Origin: Acidobacteriota bacterium
GTDB lineage: Bacteria; Acidobacteriota; Terriglobia; Bryobacterales; Bryobacteraceae
DNA: 35,003 bases
Assembly: GCA_003223115.1 (NCBI GenBank)
Contig: QHXW01000443.1
Span: forward strand, 1-35,003
Direction: 5' to 3'
Part shown: one piece after another, positions 17,559 to 25,950 of the stretch
Position numbering within the stretch: the first letter of the stretch is position 1
How the letters are laid out: each line of letters opens with the position of its first letter
The notes under the pieces: model-generated
What the model was told of the DNA's origin: nothing
Database searches by the model: none
What the model saw: only the letters and a program-made list of their open reading frames with translations
Translations under genes and position numbers: made by a program

Positions 17559-17642
17559 TCTGACCTCACGTTAGCACGACACCGTTAAGACCGGACCCAG
17601 ATTTTTTACTCCGATTGAAAGCTCGAACTTACGCGAGGGCGC

Positions 17643-18855
17643 TTATGTGATCCCAAGTAAAACCAAACCGATAACTATAGTTAATATCGTGACGGGTATT
17701 CCCACGCGAGCGTATTCCCAGAATGAAATTTGTACCCCGTGACGGGCGCGCTCGACCACGATCAGGTTCGCGACGGAGCCCACCAGCGTCAGATTTCCGG
17801 CGAGCGTCGACGACATGGCGAGCACCAGCCAGGCATGTTTCGGATCAGTCAGGTGGGGAATAAAAGAGTGAAACACGAGCACGGCCGGAACATTGCTGAC
17901 AGGTTGGACAGAAGCGCCGCGAGAACGCTCATCACCGCTGGATGCTCCAGGTGAAAGCGAGATGCGATGGCGAACATTGTCGGCCGATAAAAGGCGTCTT
18001 CTCAGCGCCGGCCACTACGATGAACAAGCCGATGAAGAGCACCAGCAGGGACCAATCGATTTCGGCATAGGCACGCTGCGGCTTCACGCGTCGCGTCACC
18101 AGCAGCAGCGCGCCTGTGGCCAGCGCGACCTTCGGCACAGGCCAACCGGCGAAGAACAGAGCGATCATGGCAGACGCGGCCAATACCGATTTCCAGGCCA
18201 GCATGCGATGCACGCGCACTGGCGGCGCAGGTACATCCACCTTGACGTGTGTGGTGAGGAACTCGCGCCGGTAGATTAGCGCAATAATTGCTGTGACTGC
18301 CACCAGGCCGAACAAGCCTACAGGCGCGAGCACCGCCGCGAAATCGCGATATTGAATGCCAGAGAAGCTGCCGATCAGCATGTTCTGCGGATTGCCAGTG
18401 ATTGTGGCGACACTGCCGATGTTGGATGCCATGGCAATCGCCAGCAGGTAGGGCACAGGCTTGCGGCGGAGCTGCGTGGTGATGTCCAGAACCAGAGGCG
18501 TCAGCGCCAGGCACATGGTGTCGTTGACGAAGAACGCTGAAAATACACCCGACACCACTACAATCGAGGCCAGCAGAACCAGCGGCCGGTGCTCATGCTC
18601 GACAACCCAATCCGTGACCAGCGCGAAAAAGCCCGAGAGGCGCAGGTTCGCCACCACGATCCTCATGCCGAACAACAGCAGAATGGTGTCCCAGTTGATG
18701 GCCGCGGTGGCCTCCTGAAGCGTCAGCACGTTGAACGCGACCATCAGCGTGGCGCCGATGATGGCCGCGCCGGTGCGGTCCACGCGAAACCCCGGCAGCC
18801 TGCCGATGGCCAACACCAGGTAAGTGCCGAGAAAAATCAGGAGCGCAGCAAGCAT
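17643..18855 (-). pseudogene. SLC13/ArsB-like ion transporter gene with two frameshifts
   Basis: The frame 18855-17932 encodes about nine membrane helices of an ion-transporter-superfamily permease (ArsB/CitMHS/SLC13 type). Signature segments are FVNDTMCLALTPLVLD and SVATITGNPQNMLIGS; the substrate cannot be told. After AEKTPFIGRQ it goes astray. A middle frame reads FAIASRFHLEHPAVMSVLAA and LLSNLS, and a third frame (17882-17643) supplies the end (VPAVLVFHSFIPHLTDP; TLAGNLTLVGSVANLIVVE). Adding one base near 17975 and one near 17891 restores a protein of about 404 residues, the usual length. Both sites lie in the same plus-strand octamer, GAACATTG. Either the gene is dead or the sequence carries two single-base deletions. 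Confidence 0.85.
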
Positions 18856-18956
18856 GGAAGAATGGTCTTAAGCACGCGCAGACTTCTGATTGAAGCATAA
18901 CCGCCCGGTGAGACGCTCCGCGCCCGCAGCGCCGCCTCGTGTCATGATCTGAAGCG

Positions 18957-20123
18957 ATGAAGAAAATCGATCTGGTGTTCTTCGATGCAGGCGGCGGTCA
19001 CCGTGCCGCGGCCACCGCTTTGACCCAGGTCATTTCACAACAGCAGCGTCCGTGGGACGTGCGGATGATCAACCTGCAGGAGTTGCTCGATCCGTTGGAT
19101 ATTTTCCGCAAGTTCACCGGACTGCGCCTGCAAGACGTCTACAACCTGATGCTGCGAAAAGGTTGGACGCTCGGCTCGCCGCAGCTCACGCGTGTCATGC
19201 ACGTCATCATCGCGACGTATCACCGGCCGGTCGTCCGGCATCTCGAGAAATTCTGGCGCACCGGCGAGCGGGATCTCGTGGTTTCGGTGGTGCCGAACTT
19301 CAACCGCGCCCTGTTTGATAGTCTGCGGCGCGTCGAGCCGCGCACGCCGTTCGCCACCATCCTTACGGATCTGGCCGATTATCCGCCGCACTTCTGGATG
19401 GAGCGTCCGCCACCCGGCGCTGGTGTGCGCAGCCAACATCTGATCTGCGGAACCGAGCGCGCGGTGGGTCAAGCCAGGGAAATGGGGCACGACACCACGC
19501 ACATTTTCCGCACATCCGGGATGATCCTGTCGCCCAAATTTTACGAGCCGCTCGTGCATGACCGGGCGGCCGAGCGGCGAAAGCTGGGACTCGATCCGGA
19601 CTTGCCGACTGGCCTGGTGCTTTTCGGCGGTCACGGCTCGCGCGTGATGCTGGACCTTGCGCGCCGTTTGGACACCTCCGGCCTCAAAGTCCAGTTGATT
19701 CTGATTTGCGGCCGCAGCGAACTGCTCGCAACCGGCCTTTGCAGCATGCCTCATCGCATCCCCATGTACGTGGAAGGCTTCACCAAGGAAATTCCGTATT
19801 ACATGAGCCTCGCCGATTTCTTCATCGGTAAACCTGGGCCAGGCAGTATCAGTGAAGCCCTGGCCATGAAACTGCCAGTGCTTGTGGAACGCAACAACTG
19901 GACGCTGCCGCAAGAGCGTTACAATGCCGACTGGGTCACTGAGAAGCAGGTAGGCATTGTGTTGGGCAGCTTCCGGTACGTGGTGCAGGCGGTGGCTGAA
20001 CTGCTTTCACCTGAAAATTTCCGCCGCTTCCGGGCGAGTGCGGAGGCCCTGCAAAATCGGGCGGTATTTGAAATTCCCGACATCCTGGAGAAAATTCTCG
20101 AGACATGCGAAAAATCTTCGTGA
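18957..20123 (+). CDS. MGDG-synthase/MurG-like glycosyltransferase
   Basis: The 388 residues match the two-domain GT-B fold of family GT28. The N-terminus has the MGDG-synthase signature (FFDAGGGHRAAATAL), and the C-terminal donor-binding part has VLFGGHGS, YVEGFTKEIPYYMSLADFFI and GKPGPGSISEALAMKLPVLV. Family members transfer a sugar from UDP to diacylglycerol or to lipid II precursors. Here galactosyl or glucosyl transfer to a lipid is the likely reaction, but donor and acceptor are not visible in sequence. There is no signal peptide; the family is membrane-associated at the cytoplasmic face. Its end overlaps the following hydrolase gene by 19 bases. It diverges from the transporter gene across a gap of about 100 bases. 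Confidence 0.88.
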   Translation: MKKIDLVFFDAGGGHRAAATALTQVISQQQRPWDVRMINLQELLDPLDIFRKFTGLRLQDVYNLMLRKGWTLGSPQLTRVMHVIIATYHRPVVRHLEKFWRTGERDLVVSVVPNFNRALFDSLRRVEPRTPFATILTDLADYPPHFWMERPPPGAGVRSQHLICGTERAVGQAREMGHDTTHIFRTSGMILSPKFYEPLVHDRAAERRKLGLDPDLPTGLVLFGGHGSRVMLDLARRLDTSGLKVQLILICGRSELLATGLCSMPHRIPMYVEGFTKEIPYYMSLADFFIGKPGPGSISEALAMKLPVLVERNNWTLPQERYNADWVTEKQVGIVLGSFRYVVQAVAELLSPENFRRFRASAEALQNRAVFEIPDILEKILETCEKSS

Positions 20124-22066
20124 TTCTGATGTTGACGGCGCGGGCGGAATCCGCCCCGGCAGCCGAAGACACGTTTCTGCAGTGGATGGACCATATCGCC
20201 CAGCAGCAGCTTGACCGGCGTGAAGCCGCGCTGGCGGCGATTCATACAGTCGAACAAGCCGAAGCCCGTAAACGCGAGGTGCGGGCAAAAATCCTGGAGC
20301 TTATCGGCGGTCTGCCCGATTACACGGGCCCGCTCAACGCACGGGTCACCGGTCGTCTGGACAAGCCCTGTTACATTATCGAGAAAGTCATTTTCGAAAG
20401 TCTGCCGCAATACTTTGTCACGGCCAATCTTTACCGGCCGCGCGACACGGGGCGTTATCCGGGAGTGCTGATGCCGCTGGGACACTGGCGGGAAGGCAAA
20501 CCGGGCGCCGAGCGGATCGCGGCTAATCTTGCGCTGAAAGGTTTCGTGGTGCTGGCTTACGATCCCGTGGGACAGGGCGAGCGGCAGCAGGCTTACGACC
20601 GGCGCTCGCGCGGTTCACTCGCAGGAGGCGCAACCGATCAGCACATTCTGGCTGGAGCGCAGGCGCTGCTCGCGGATGAGAGCTTCGCGCGGCATCGCAT
20701 CTGGGACGCCAAGCGCGCGCTCGATTACCTGCTGAGCCGCCCGGAAGTGGAGAGCGAAAAAATCGGCTGCACCGGATGCTCGGGCGGCGGCACACTCACC
20801 ACGTACATCTCGGCACTCGATCCGCGTATCAAGGTGGCGGCGCCCGCTTGCTACATGAACACCTACCGGCTGCTGTTTACCGGGCCGACGGGTGATTCCG
20901 AGCAAAGCATCCCGGGCTTCCTGGCGGCGGGACTTGATCTGGGCGATTATGTCGAGCTATTCGCACCCAAGCCCTGGCTCATCGTTTCAACCGTGGGAGA
21001 TTTTTTTCCGATTGACGGTGCGCGAGCCGTTTACCAGGAGGCGTCCAACTGGTATTCCATTTACGGCGCCAAAGACAAGATGGCCTGGACCATCGGCCCG
21101 GGCGGACACGGAACGCCTCTCGAAGACCGCGAGGCGATTTATGCGTGGATGATCCGCTGGCTGAAGGACGGCCGCGGGAACTCGAAAGAGCAGCCGGTGG
21201 AGGTGACACCTGCTTTCGATCTGTGGGCTACTGAATCCGGTCAAGTCGAAGGCCGCGATCTCTACGAATTCATCCGTGAGGATTTCCGGCGCAAAGAATC
21301 AGCGCGCAGCGCTGAAGAGATGCTCACCGAAATCCGAAAACAAGTGGTGTTGCCAGGGAGAGCCCGCATGCGTGTCGCGGAACAGACGGTGGGACTAGAC
21401 TTCGACACGCAGCAGATTGGCATTGAGACCGAGCCGGGGCTCGAAATATCCGGCGCGCTTTACCTGCCGCACAGAACCGGACGCAAACCGGCGGTTCTGA
21501 TGGTGAACGGCGCGGCGTCCCTCGCGGAGCAACTGGCGAAAAGCGGCAGCGTGGTGCTCAACCTGATGCCTCGTGGCATTCCACCGAACCCGGAGCGCAA
21601 CCGTCTGATTGGAGACTGGATCGCGAACACCCGCGCTCTGATGATTGGCCGCGACCTGGCTGCCATGCGCGCCGGCGACATCATTCGTGGAGTTGATCTG
21701 CTGGCTGCGAGACCAGATGTAGACGCGAATGCCATTCGCGGCATGGCGCACGGTGTGCAAGGCGTGTGGCTCTTGACGGCTGCAGCCATTGAGCCGCGCC
21801 TCAGCCGTATCTGGCTGGATGAGACGCCGGTCAGCCTCCGCGCCGCGCTCGACAATCCACTCAGCCGGGACTTGCACGACGCGATCATCCCCGGATTCGC
21901 GCTGCACTGGGATTTGGCCGACCTGGTCAAAGCCGTAGCGCCGCGACAGGTGATCTGGAGCGATCCAATGGACTGGATGCAGGCCACGGTGCCGCACCTC
22001 AGCGGCTACGTGTACCGGACACTCGAGGAGCCGGATGGCCGCTTCATTGAGATGCTGACGCGGTGA
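20105..22066 (+). CDS. Secreted two-lobed alpha/beta hydrolase (acetyl-xylan-esterase-like)
   Basis: This 653-residue protein begins with a signal-peptide-like stretch (IFVILMLTARAESAPAAED). The first lobe (about 60-370) is an alpha/beta hydrolase with NLYRPRDTGRYPGVLMPLGHW, GFVVLAYDPVGQGER and the nucleophile elbow GCSGGG (Ser 226). Likely acid and base residues are Asp 299 (VSTVGDFFPID) and His 335 (GPGGHGTP). The second lobe (about 430-640) repeats the fold (KPAVLMVNGAA; GSVVLNLMPRGIPPNPE; ARPDVDANAIRGMAHGVQG), but the elbow reads AHGVQG, with no Ser, so it is probably inactive. The substrate is unknown; family relatives deacetylate sugars or cleave esters and peptides. The overlap with the glycosyltransferase gene suggests a shared transcript. 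Confidence 0.87.
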   Translation: MRKIFVILMLTARAESAPAAEDTFLQWMDHIAQQQLDRREAALAAIHTVEQAEARKREVRAKILELIGGLPDYTGPLNARVTGRLDKPCYIIEKVIFESLPQYFVTANLYRPRDTGRYPGVLMPLGHWREGKPGAERIAANLALKGFVVLAYDPVGQGERQQAYDRRSRGSLAGGATDQHILAGAQALLADESFARHRIWDAKRALDYLLSRPEVESEKIGCTGCSGGGTLTTYISALDPRIKVAAPACYMNTYRLLFTGPTGDSEQSIPGFLAAGLDLGDYVELFAPKPWLIVSTVGDFFPIDGARAVYQEASNWYSIYGAKDKMAWTIGPGGHGTPLEDREAIYAWMIRWLKDGRGNSKEQPVEVTPAFDLWATESGQVEGRDLYEFIREDFRRKESARSAEEMLTEIRKQVVLPGRARMRVAEQTVGLDFDTQQIGIETEPGLEISGALYLPHRTGRKPAVLMVNGAASLAEQLAKSGSVVLNLMPRGIPPNPERNRLIGDWIANTRALMIGRDLAAMRAGDIIRGVDLLAARPDVDANAIRGMAHGVQGVWLLTAAAIEPRLSRIWLDETPVSLRAALDNPLSRDLHDAIIPGFALHWDLADLVKAVAPRQVIWSDPMDWMQATVPHLSGYVYRTLEEPDGRFIEMLTR

Positions 22067-22105
22067 GCTTTCCGTAGCCTGAAGTCCGCGCAAGCACCAA
22101 CCGGC

Positions 22106-23062
22106 TTAAAGTTCGCTGCCGATGTGCAGTGATGTCTTTTTGTGCTCCGAAGAACGCATCACTTTCTCGAACTGGTCTTCGGGAATGGCCAGCCCGACTT
22201 TGACCGTGTTGCCGTCGGCTTTGACGTTCAAGCTCTGCACCAGCGCTGTGACCGCGGCCTGGCCTGCCTGCGGCGTATTCATCTGCACCGTGTTAGCAAG
22301 AAAGCGGACCACGTCGGCCAGCGCTGTGGCGTCCGGTGCGCTACGACTCACCGCCTCAACCGAAAGCTGGATGATGGCGCCAAACTTGACGCCGCCGCTG
22401 GTCTGCTGAATTGTCTTTACGATATCCGAGTTGAGCATGCCGTTGAGCTTGGTGTCAGGGACGTGCTGGTTGGTCAGTGCCGCTAGGGGCACCATCGAAA
22501 CCGACCAGGCATCCTCACTCGCGCTCAGTTGATCGATCCTGGCTGCCAGCGCCGGATTGATGGACCGGCTGCTGTTGCGATGGTCAATGGCTGCCTTTAC
22601 ATTATCGGCATCACCCGCGACGGCGATGGAGTTATCGAGGAAGGCCACTGCGTGCACCATCGAGTCTTCTTTTCCGGTCAGCAGCTCGACGCCTTTATAA
22701 GTTTCGATGGTGTGGCCCGCCGCGCGCGCCGCAGCCAGAATGCGTTGAGCGTCAAAGTTACCACGGGCCAGCACCAGCCCCTTTTCGCCAGGCTGACCGA
22801 TGGTGCCCATGAGAATCTCGTTGAGGTCGCGCCGGGGATCAAATCCGGTAGCCCCCGTCAGATGTGACAGTCCGTGATCTTCATTCGGTATGCGTGACAA
22901 CAAAAACTGGCCGAAAGGCGAGTTTTTGGCTTGCTCGACATTGATACCCGCCACCACCTTGGCATCCGGCATGAGCATTCCGACTAACTGTTGGTCAGCG
23001 GCCGGCAGAAGGCCCGCGAAAAGGAAACACAGAGAAAGGGCGGAAACGGTTGGCAGCTTCAT
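22106..23062 (-). CDS. Secreted protein of unknown function
   Basis: This 318-residue protein has a clear Sec signal peptide (LPTVSALSLCFLFAGLLPAADQ) after an AGGAGG ribosome site nine bases before the ATG. The body is a mixed alpha/beta protein with repeated motifs common in uncharacterised acidobacterial secreted proteins: PDAKVVAGINVEQAKNSPFG near the start, NEILMGT, ETYKGVELLTG and FLDNSIAVAGDADNVKAAID. The last segments resemble the dinucleotide-free sensor-like regions seen in DUF3352-type proteins, but I cannot confirm a family. It stands alone, convergent with the hydrolase gene and about 60 bases downstream of the ribBA stop. Confidence 0.75.
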   Translation of the reverse strand: MKLPTVSALSLCFLFAGLLPAADQQLVGMLMPDAKVVAGINVEQAKNSPFGQFLLSRIPNEDHGLSHLTGATGFDPRRDLNEILMGTIGQPGEKGLVLARGNFDAQRILAAARAAGHTIETYKGVELLTGKEDSMVHAVAFLDNSIAVAGDADNVKAAIDHRNSSRSINPALAARIDQLSASEDAWSVSMVPLAALTNQHVPDTKLNGMLNSDIVKTIQQTSGGVKFGAIIQLSVEAVSRSAPDATALADVVRFLANTVQMNTPQAGQAAVTALVQSLNVKADGNTVKVGLAIPEDQFEKVMRSSEHKKTSLHIGSEL

Positions 23063-23125
23063 AGGTCGAGCCTCCTATCCTTAAAACGGTAATCCAGGCC
23101 TAAAGTTTCACCGAACCCTGGAAAT

Positions 23126-24280
23126 TTATTCCCTGATATTGGCGGCCACGGCGGTAACGGGGACCTGATCCACGATTTCGATGCCAAATCCTTCAAGTGC
23201 CACGATTTTACGGGGATGGTTCGTCAGCAGCCTGATGGTGTGCAACTCCAGGTCCGACAGGATTTGGGCGCCGATGCCGCTCTCGTGCTGTAGCAATCTT
23301 TGGCCGGCCGCGCCCGCGTAGTGCATGAATTCCCGGCCGTGAGAGATCATGCGATTCTTGCCTTCTTCGTCTTTTTCGATGCGGTAACCGGGGCCGGTCT
23401 GATGAAGGTACACCAGCACCCCCAGGCCTTCTTCGGCGATTTTGCGTAGGGATTCGCGCACCAGCTTCTGGCAATCGCAATAACGGGAGCCGAAAATGTC
23501 GCCATAAACGCAATGGGAGTGCATCCGCACCAGAACGCGCTCTCGATGCGAGACATCGCCGCGGATCAGGGCCAGATGCATTTCAGGATTGATGTCGCTC
23601 GTGTACGCCACGGTCCGGAACTCGCCGAACTCGGTTTCTATGCACCCCTCGGCGCGCCGGTGAATGTAGCGCTCGTGCTTCAGCCGGTAACGGATCAGCT
23701 CTGCCACCGAAACCATCTTCAAGCCGTGATGGGCACAAAACTCCTCGAGCTGCGGTACGCGCGCCATGGTTCCATCGGCGTTCATGATTTCGCAGATCAC
23801 CCCTGCCGGAACCATCCCGGCTAGGCGTGCGAGATCCACCGATGCCTCGGTCTGTCCGGCACGCACCAGCACTCCGTCTTCCCGCGCGCGCAATGGAAAT
23901 ACGTGGGCCGGCCGCGCCAGATCCGCGGGCCTGGTAGCGGAATCGATCGCGGTCAGGATGGTGGCCGTCCGGTCGCTGGCCGAAATCCCCGTGGTAACGC
24001 CCTCCACGGCGTCAACGGACTCGCAAAACGCGGTGCCGAAATTCGAGGTGTTGTGCGGAGATATCAGAGGCAGGCGCAGATAATCGCAGCGTTCGGCTGT
24101 GAGCGAAAGGCAGATCAGCCCGCGCCCGTGTGTCGCCATGAAATTAATAATTTCTGGGGTGACCTTCTCGGCCGCGATGGTGAGGTCGCCTTCATTTTCA
24201 CGATCCTCATCATCCACCACCACCACAATGCGGCCTGCACGGACCTGTTCGATAGCGTCGGGGACGGAGACGAAAGGCAT
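23126..24280 (-). CDS. ribBA: RibBA-like: DHBP synthase fused to a divergent GTP cyclohydrolase II domain
   Basis: The 384-residue protein has an N-terminal 3,4-dihydroxy-2-butanone 4-phosphate synthase domain (about 1-200; [47 protein letters not shown]), which supplies the four-carbon unit for riboflavin. One conserved site reads GQTEA rather than GHTEA; I recall this in other lineages. The C-terminal half (about 205-384) has the fold and zinc ligands of GTP cyclohydrolase II (C-X10-C-X-C in [17 protein letters not shown]). The catalytic QEGRGIGL segment reads QTGPGYRI, and the usual D-X-R-D-Y before GIGAQIL reads LQHES. This half may therefore be altered or inactive, as in RibBX proteins. 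No FMN riboswitch was found upstream. Confidence 0.9.
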   Translation of the reverse strand: MPFVSVPDAIEQVRAGRIVVVVDDEDRENEGDLTIAAEKVTPEIINFMATHGRGLICLSLTAERCDYLRLPLISPHNTSNFGTAFCESVDAVEGVTTGISASDRTATILTAIDSATRPADLARPAHVFPLRAREDGVLVRAGQTEASVDLARLAGMVPAGVICEIMNADGTMARVPQLEEFCAHHGLKMVSVAELIRYRLKHERYIHRRAEGCIETEFGEFRTVAYTSDINPEMHLALIRGDVSHRERVLVRMHSHCVYGDIFGSRYCDCQKLVRESLRKIAEEGLGVLVYLHQTGPGYRIEKDEEGKNRMISHGREFMHYAGAAGQRLLQHESGIGAQILSDLELHTIRLLTNHPRKIVALEGFGIEIVDQVPVTAVAANIRE

Positions 24281-24311
24281 GCGCTTCTCTATCTAACTAA
24301 TATAGCGGTAC

Positions 24312-24330
24312 AAGCCCTTGAGGCGGGCTT
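24312..24330. other. Small inverted repeat in the ribBA-cdaA divergent region
   Basis: AAGCCC (24312-24317) and GGGCTT (24325-24330) are complementary across a 7-base loop. They lie in the 172-base gap between two divergent genes, in the likely 5' leader of ribBA. A terminator is unlikely in this position; an operator or leader hairpin is possible. Nothing else in the gap can be assigned with confidence beyond a loose promoter-like TTGTCA (24388-24393) and TGATAA (24413-24418) facing cdaA. Confidence 0.3.
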
Positions 24331-24452
24331 TGGCGCAGCAAGCCGGCCCTCCGTCAGGCTTTCGGTGGATCAGATCTTGGGCGAGAATTGTCACCGACCC
24401 AGGTTTTCCTGCTGATAAGATAGCTGTTTAGTACGTTCGCGCGAGCCGTCCC

Positions 24453-25304
24453 ATGTCTCTGTTTCTATTTCCGCTCGTCTCTTCATTGCCGAGACTGAAT
24501 GCCATAGCGATCATCGACATTCTGGGTGTGGCCTTCATCATCTACCAGTTGCTGATGATTGTGCGTGGCACACGCGCAGGTCACATCCTCATCGGCATCC
24601 TCACTATGGTGCTCGTGTTTGCGGTCTCGGTGTGGTTCGGCCTGGAAGCGCTGAGATCGCTTTTATCGTATATCGTGCCCTACACCGCGATCGCGATCAT
24701 CATCCTGTTTCAATCGGAAATTCGCCGGACTTTGGCACGCATCGGACGCAAACGCTGGTTCGGTGGAGGATTCAAGCGGCCCGAATCGGTGGATGAGATT
24801 CTGCTGGCACTGAGCCGGCTTTCCCGGGACAAGAACGGAGCACTGATCGTGCTGGAGCGGGATATCGGGCTGCGCACTTTCGTTGAGAGCGGTGTGCGGT
24901 TGGACGCCGAGATTTCAGCCGACCTGCTGCTCTCGATTTTCCAGCCCGGCGGCGCACTGCACGATGGGGCAGTGATCATACAGAAAGACCGGATCAGTTC
25001 CGCGGCTTGCTTCCTGCCGCTCACCACCAATCCCACAATTCCCACGAACCTCGGCACGCGCCATCGAGCCGCAATCGGTATCACGGAGGAAAGCGACTGC
25101 ATGTCGCTCGTGGTTTCTGAAGAGACGGGAGACCTGTCGGTCGCTGCATTCGGAGAGATCCACCAGGCACTGAGCCTGCGCGAAGTGGATGAACGAATCA
25201 ACTCCCATTTCGGAGTCGGCAAAGCCGGTGCGACTGGGCCGGGTTCGCTGGCAGATGCCGCCGCGGAAGAAAACTCCGAGGTGCAGAAGGCCGGCTCACT
25301 GTGA
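24453..25304 (+). CDS. cdaA: Diadenylate cyclase CdaA
   Basis: CdaA makes the second messenger c-di-AMP from two ATP. The 283 residues show two or three N-terminal membrane helices (about 18-90) and then the DisA_N cyclase domain. The catalytic motifs are intact: LHDGAVII (Asp-Gly-Ala at 171-173) and GTRHRAAIGITEE (Arg-His-Arg at 203-205). A flexible tail of about 30 residues ends the protein. The next gene starts inside its stop codon (four-base overlap) and encodes the CdaR-type regulator, followed by glmM. This is the conserved cdaA-cdaR-glmM order known from Firmicutes, where CdaR and GlmM control cyclase activity. The start gives a normal membrane-inserting N-terminus. Confidence 0.96.
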   Translation: MSLFLFPLVSSLPRLNAIAIIDILGVAFIIYQLLMIVRGTRAGHILIGILTMVLVFAVSVWFGLEALRSLLSYIVPYTAIAIIILFQSEIRRTLARIGRKRWFGGGFKRPESVDEILLALSRLSRDKNGALIVLERDIGLRTFVESGVRLDAEISADLLLSIFQPGGALHDGAVIIQKDRISSAACFLPLTTNPTIPTNLGTRHRAAIGITEESDCMSLVVSEETGDLSVAAFGEIHQALSLREVDERINSHFGVGKAGATGPGSLADAAAEENSEVQKAGSL

Positions 25305-25945
25305 GCGGGTGGCTCACCAACAACATCGGCTGGAAGCTGCTTTCAATCGCCGGAGCGGTTGTGCTCTGGATCTCGGTGGCCAGCGAGCCGGAACTTGCCA
25401 CGCTCCACTCGACGCCGGTGCAATACAAAAGCGTTCCAAACGATCTGGAAATCAGCTCGAACTTTGTCGACAACGTGGCCCTTGAGATGCGCGGTCCGTC
25501 AGGTAGATTGCGCGATCTACGCGAAATGCGCACGGCCGTGGTGCTGGATTTCTCTTCGGTGCACCAGCCAGGCGAGCGCACCTTCACAATCGATGAGTCG
25601 AACGTCACTCTGCCGCGCGGCATCCAACTGGTGCGCGCGATTCCGGCCCAGTTGCGCTTTCGCTTCGAGCGGCGGATCACGCGCAAGGTGCCGGTGGAAA
25701 TCCGGCTTTCCGCGCCGCGTGAAGGTTACGAGGTCGCGGGCTATCGGGCTGCCCCCCTGAAGCTCACTGTCGTGGGCCCGGAAAGCAGTGTCGAGAAGAC
25801 CAGGTTTGTGGTGACGGACCCGATCGATATCAGCGGCGTCATCAGTTCCGCGCAATTTCGCGTAAATACCTATCTGGCTGAACCTCAGGTGCGATTTCAG
25901 GCGGCTTCCCAAGTTGTTGTGAATGTCACGGTGAAGAAGAAATAA
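25301..25945 (+). CDS. cdaR: YbbR-domain protein (CdaR-like)
   Basis: This 214-residue protein has an N-terminal membrane segment (IGWKLLSIAGAVVLWISVA) followed by YbbR repeats in the outer compartment (LEISSNFVDNVALEMRGP; VPVEIRLSAPREGYEVAGY; LTVVGPESSVEKTRFVVTDP; QVVVNVTVKKK). In Firmicutes CdaR binds CdaA and tunes c-di-AMP synthesis. The GTG start at 25301 overlaps the cdaA stop, and the glmM ATG follows the stop after five bases, so all three are probably one transcript. It is shorter than B. subtilis CdaR (483 residues) with fewer YbbR repeats, which is common outside Firmicutes. Confidence 0.9.
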   Translation: MSGWLTNNIGWKLLSIAGAVVLWISVASEPELATLHSTPVQYKSVPNDLEISSNFVDNVALEMRGPSGRLRDLREMRTAVVLDFSSVHQPGERTFTIDESNVTLPRGIQLVRAIPAQLRFRFERRITRKVPVEIRLSAPREGYEVAGYRAAPLKLTVVGPESSVEKTRFVVTDPIDISGVISSAQFRVNTYLAEPQVRFQAASQVVVNVTVKKK

Positions 25946-25950
25946 CCAGA

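Noticed and set aside
16725-17588. 287-residue open frame on the plus strand over rmuC
   Set aside because: It is antisense to a well-supported RmuC gene and its sequence is rich in His, Arg and Gly as expected from reverse-strand reading.
24281-24452. Possible FMN riboswitch upstream of ribBA
   Set aside because: The conserved RFN segments are not present on the minus strand. Only a small AAGCCC/GGGCTT hairpin is visible.
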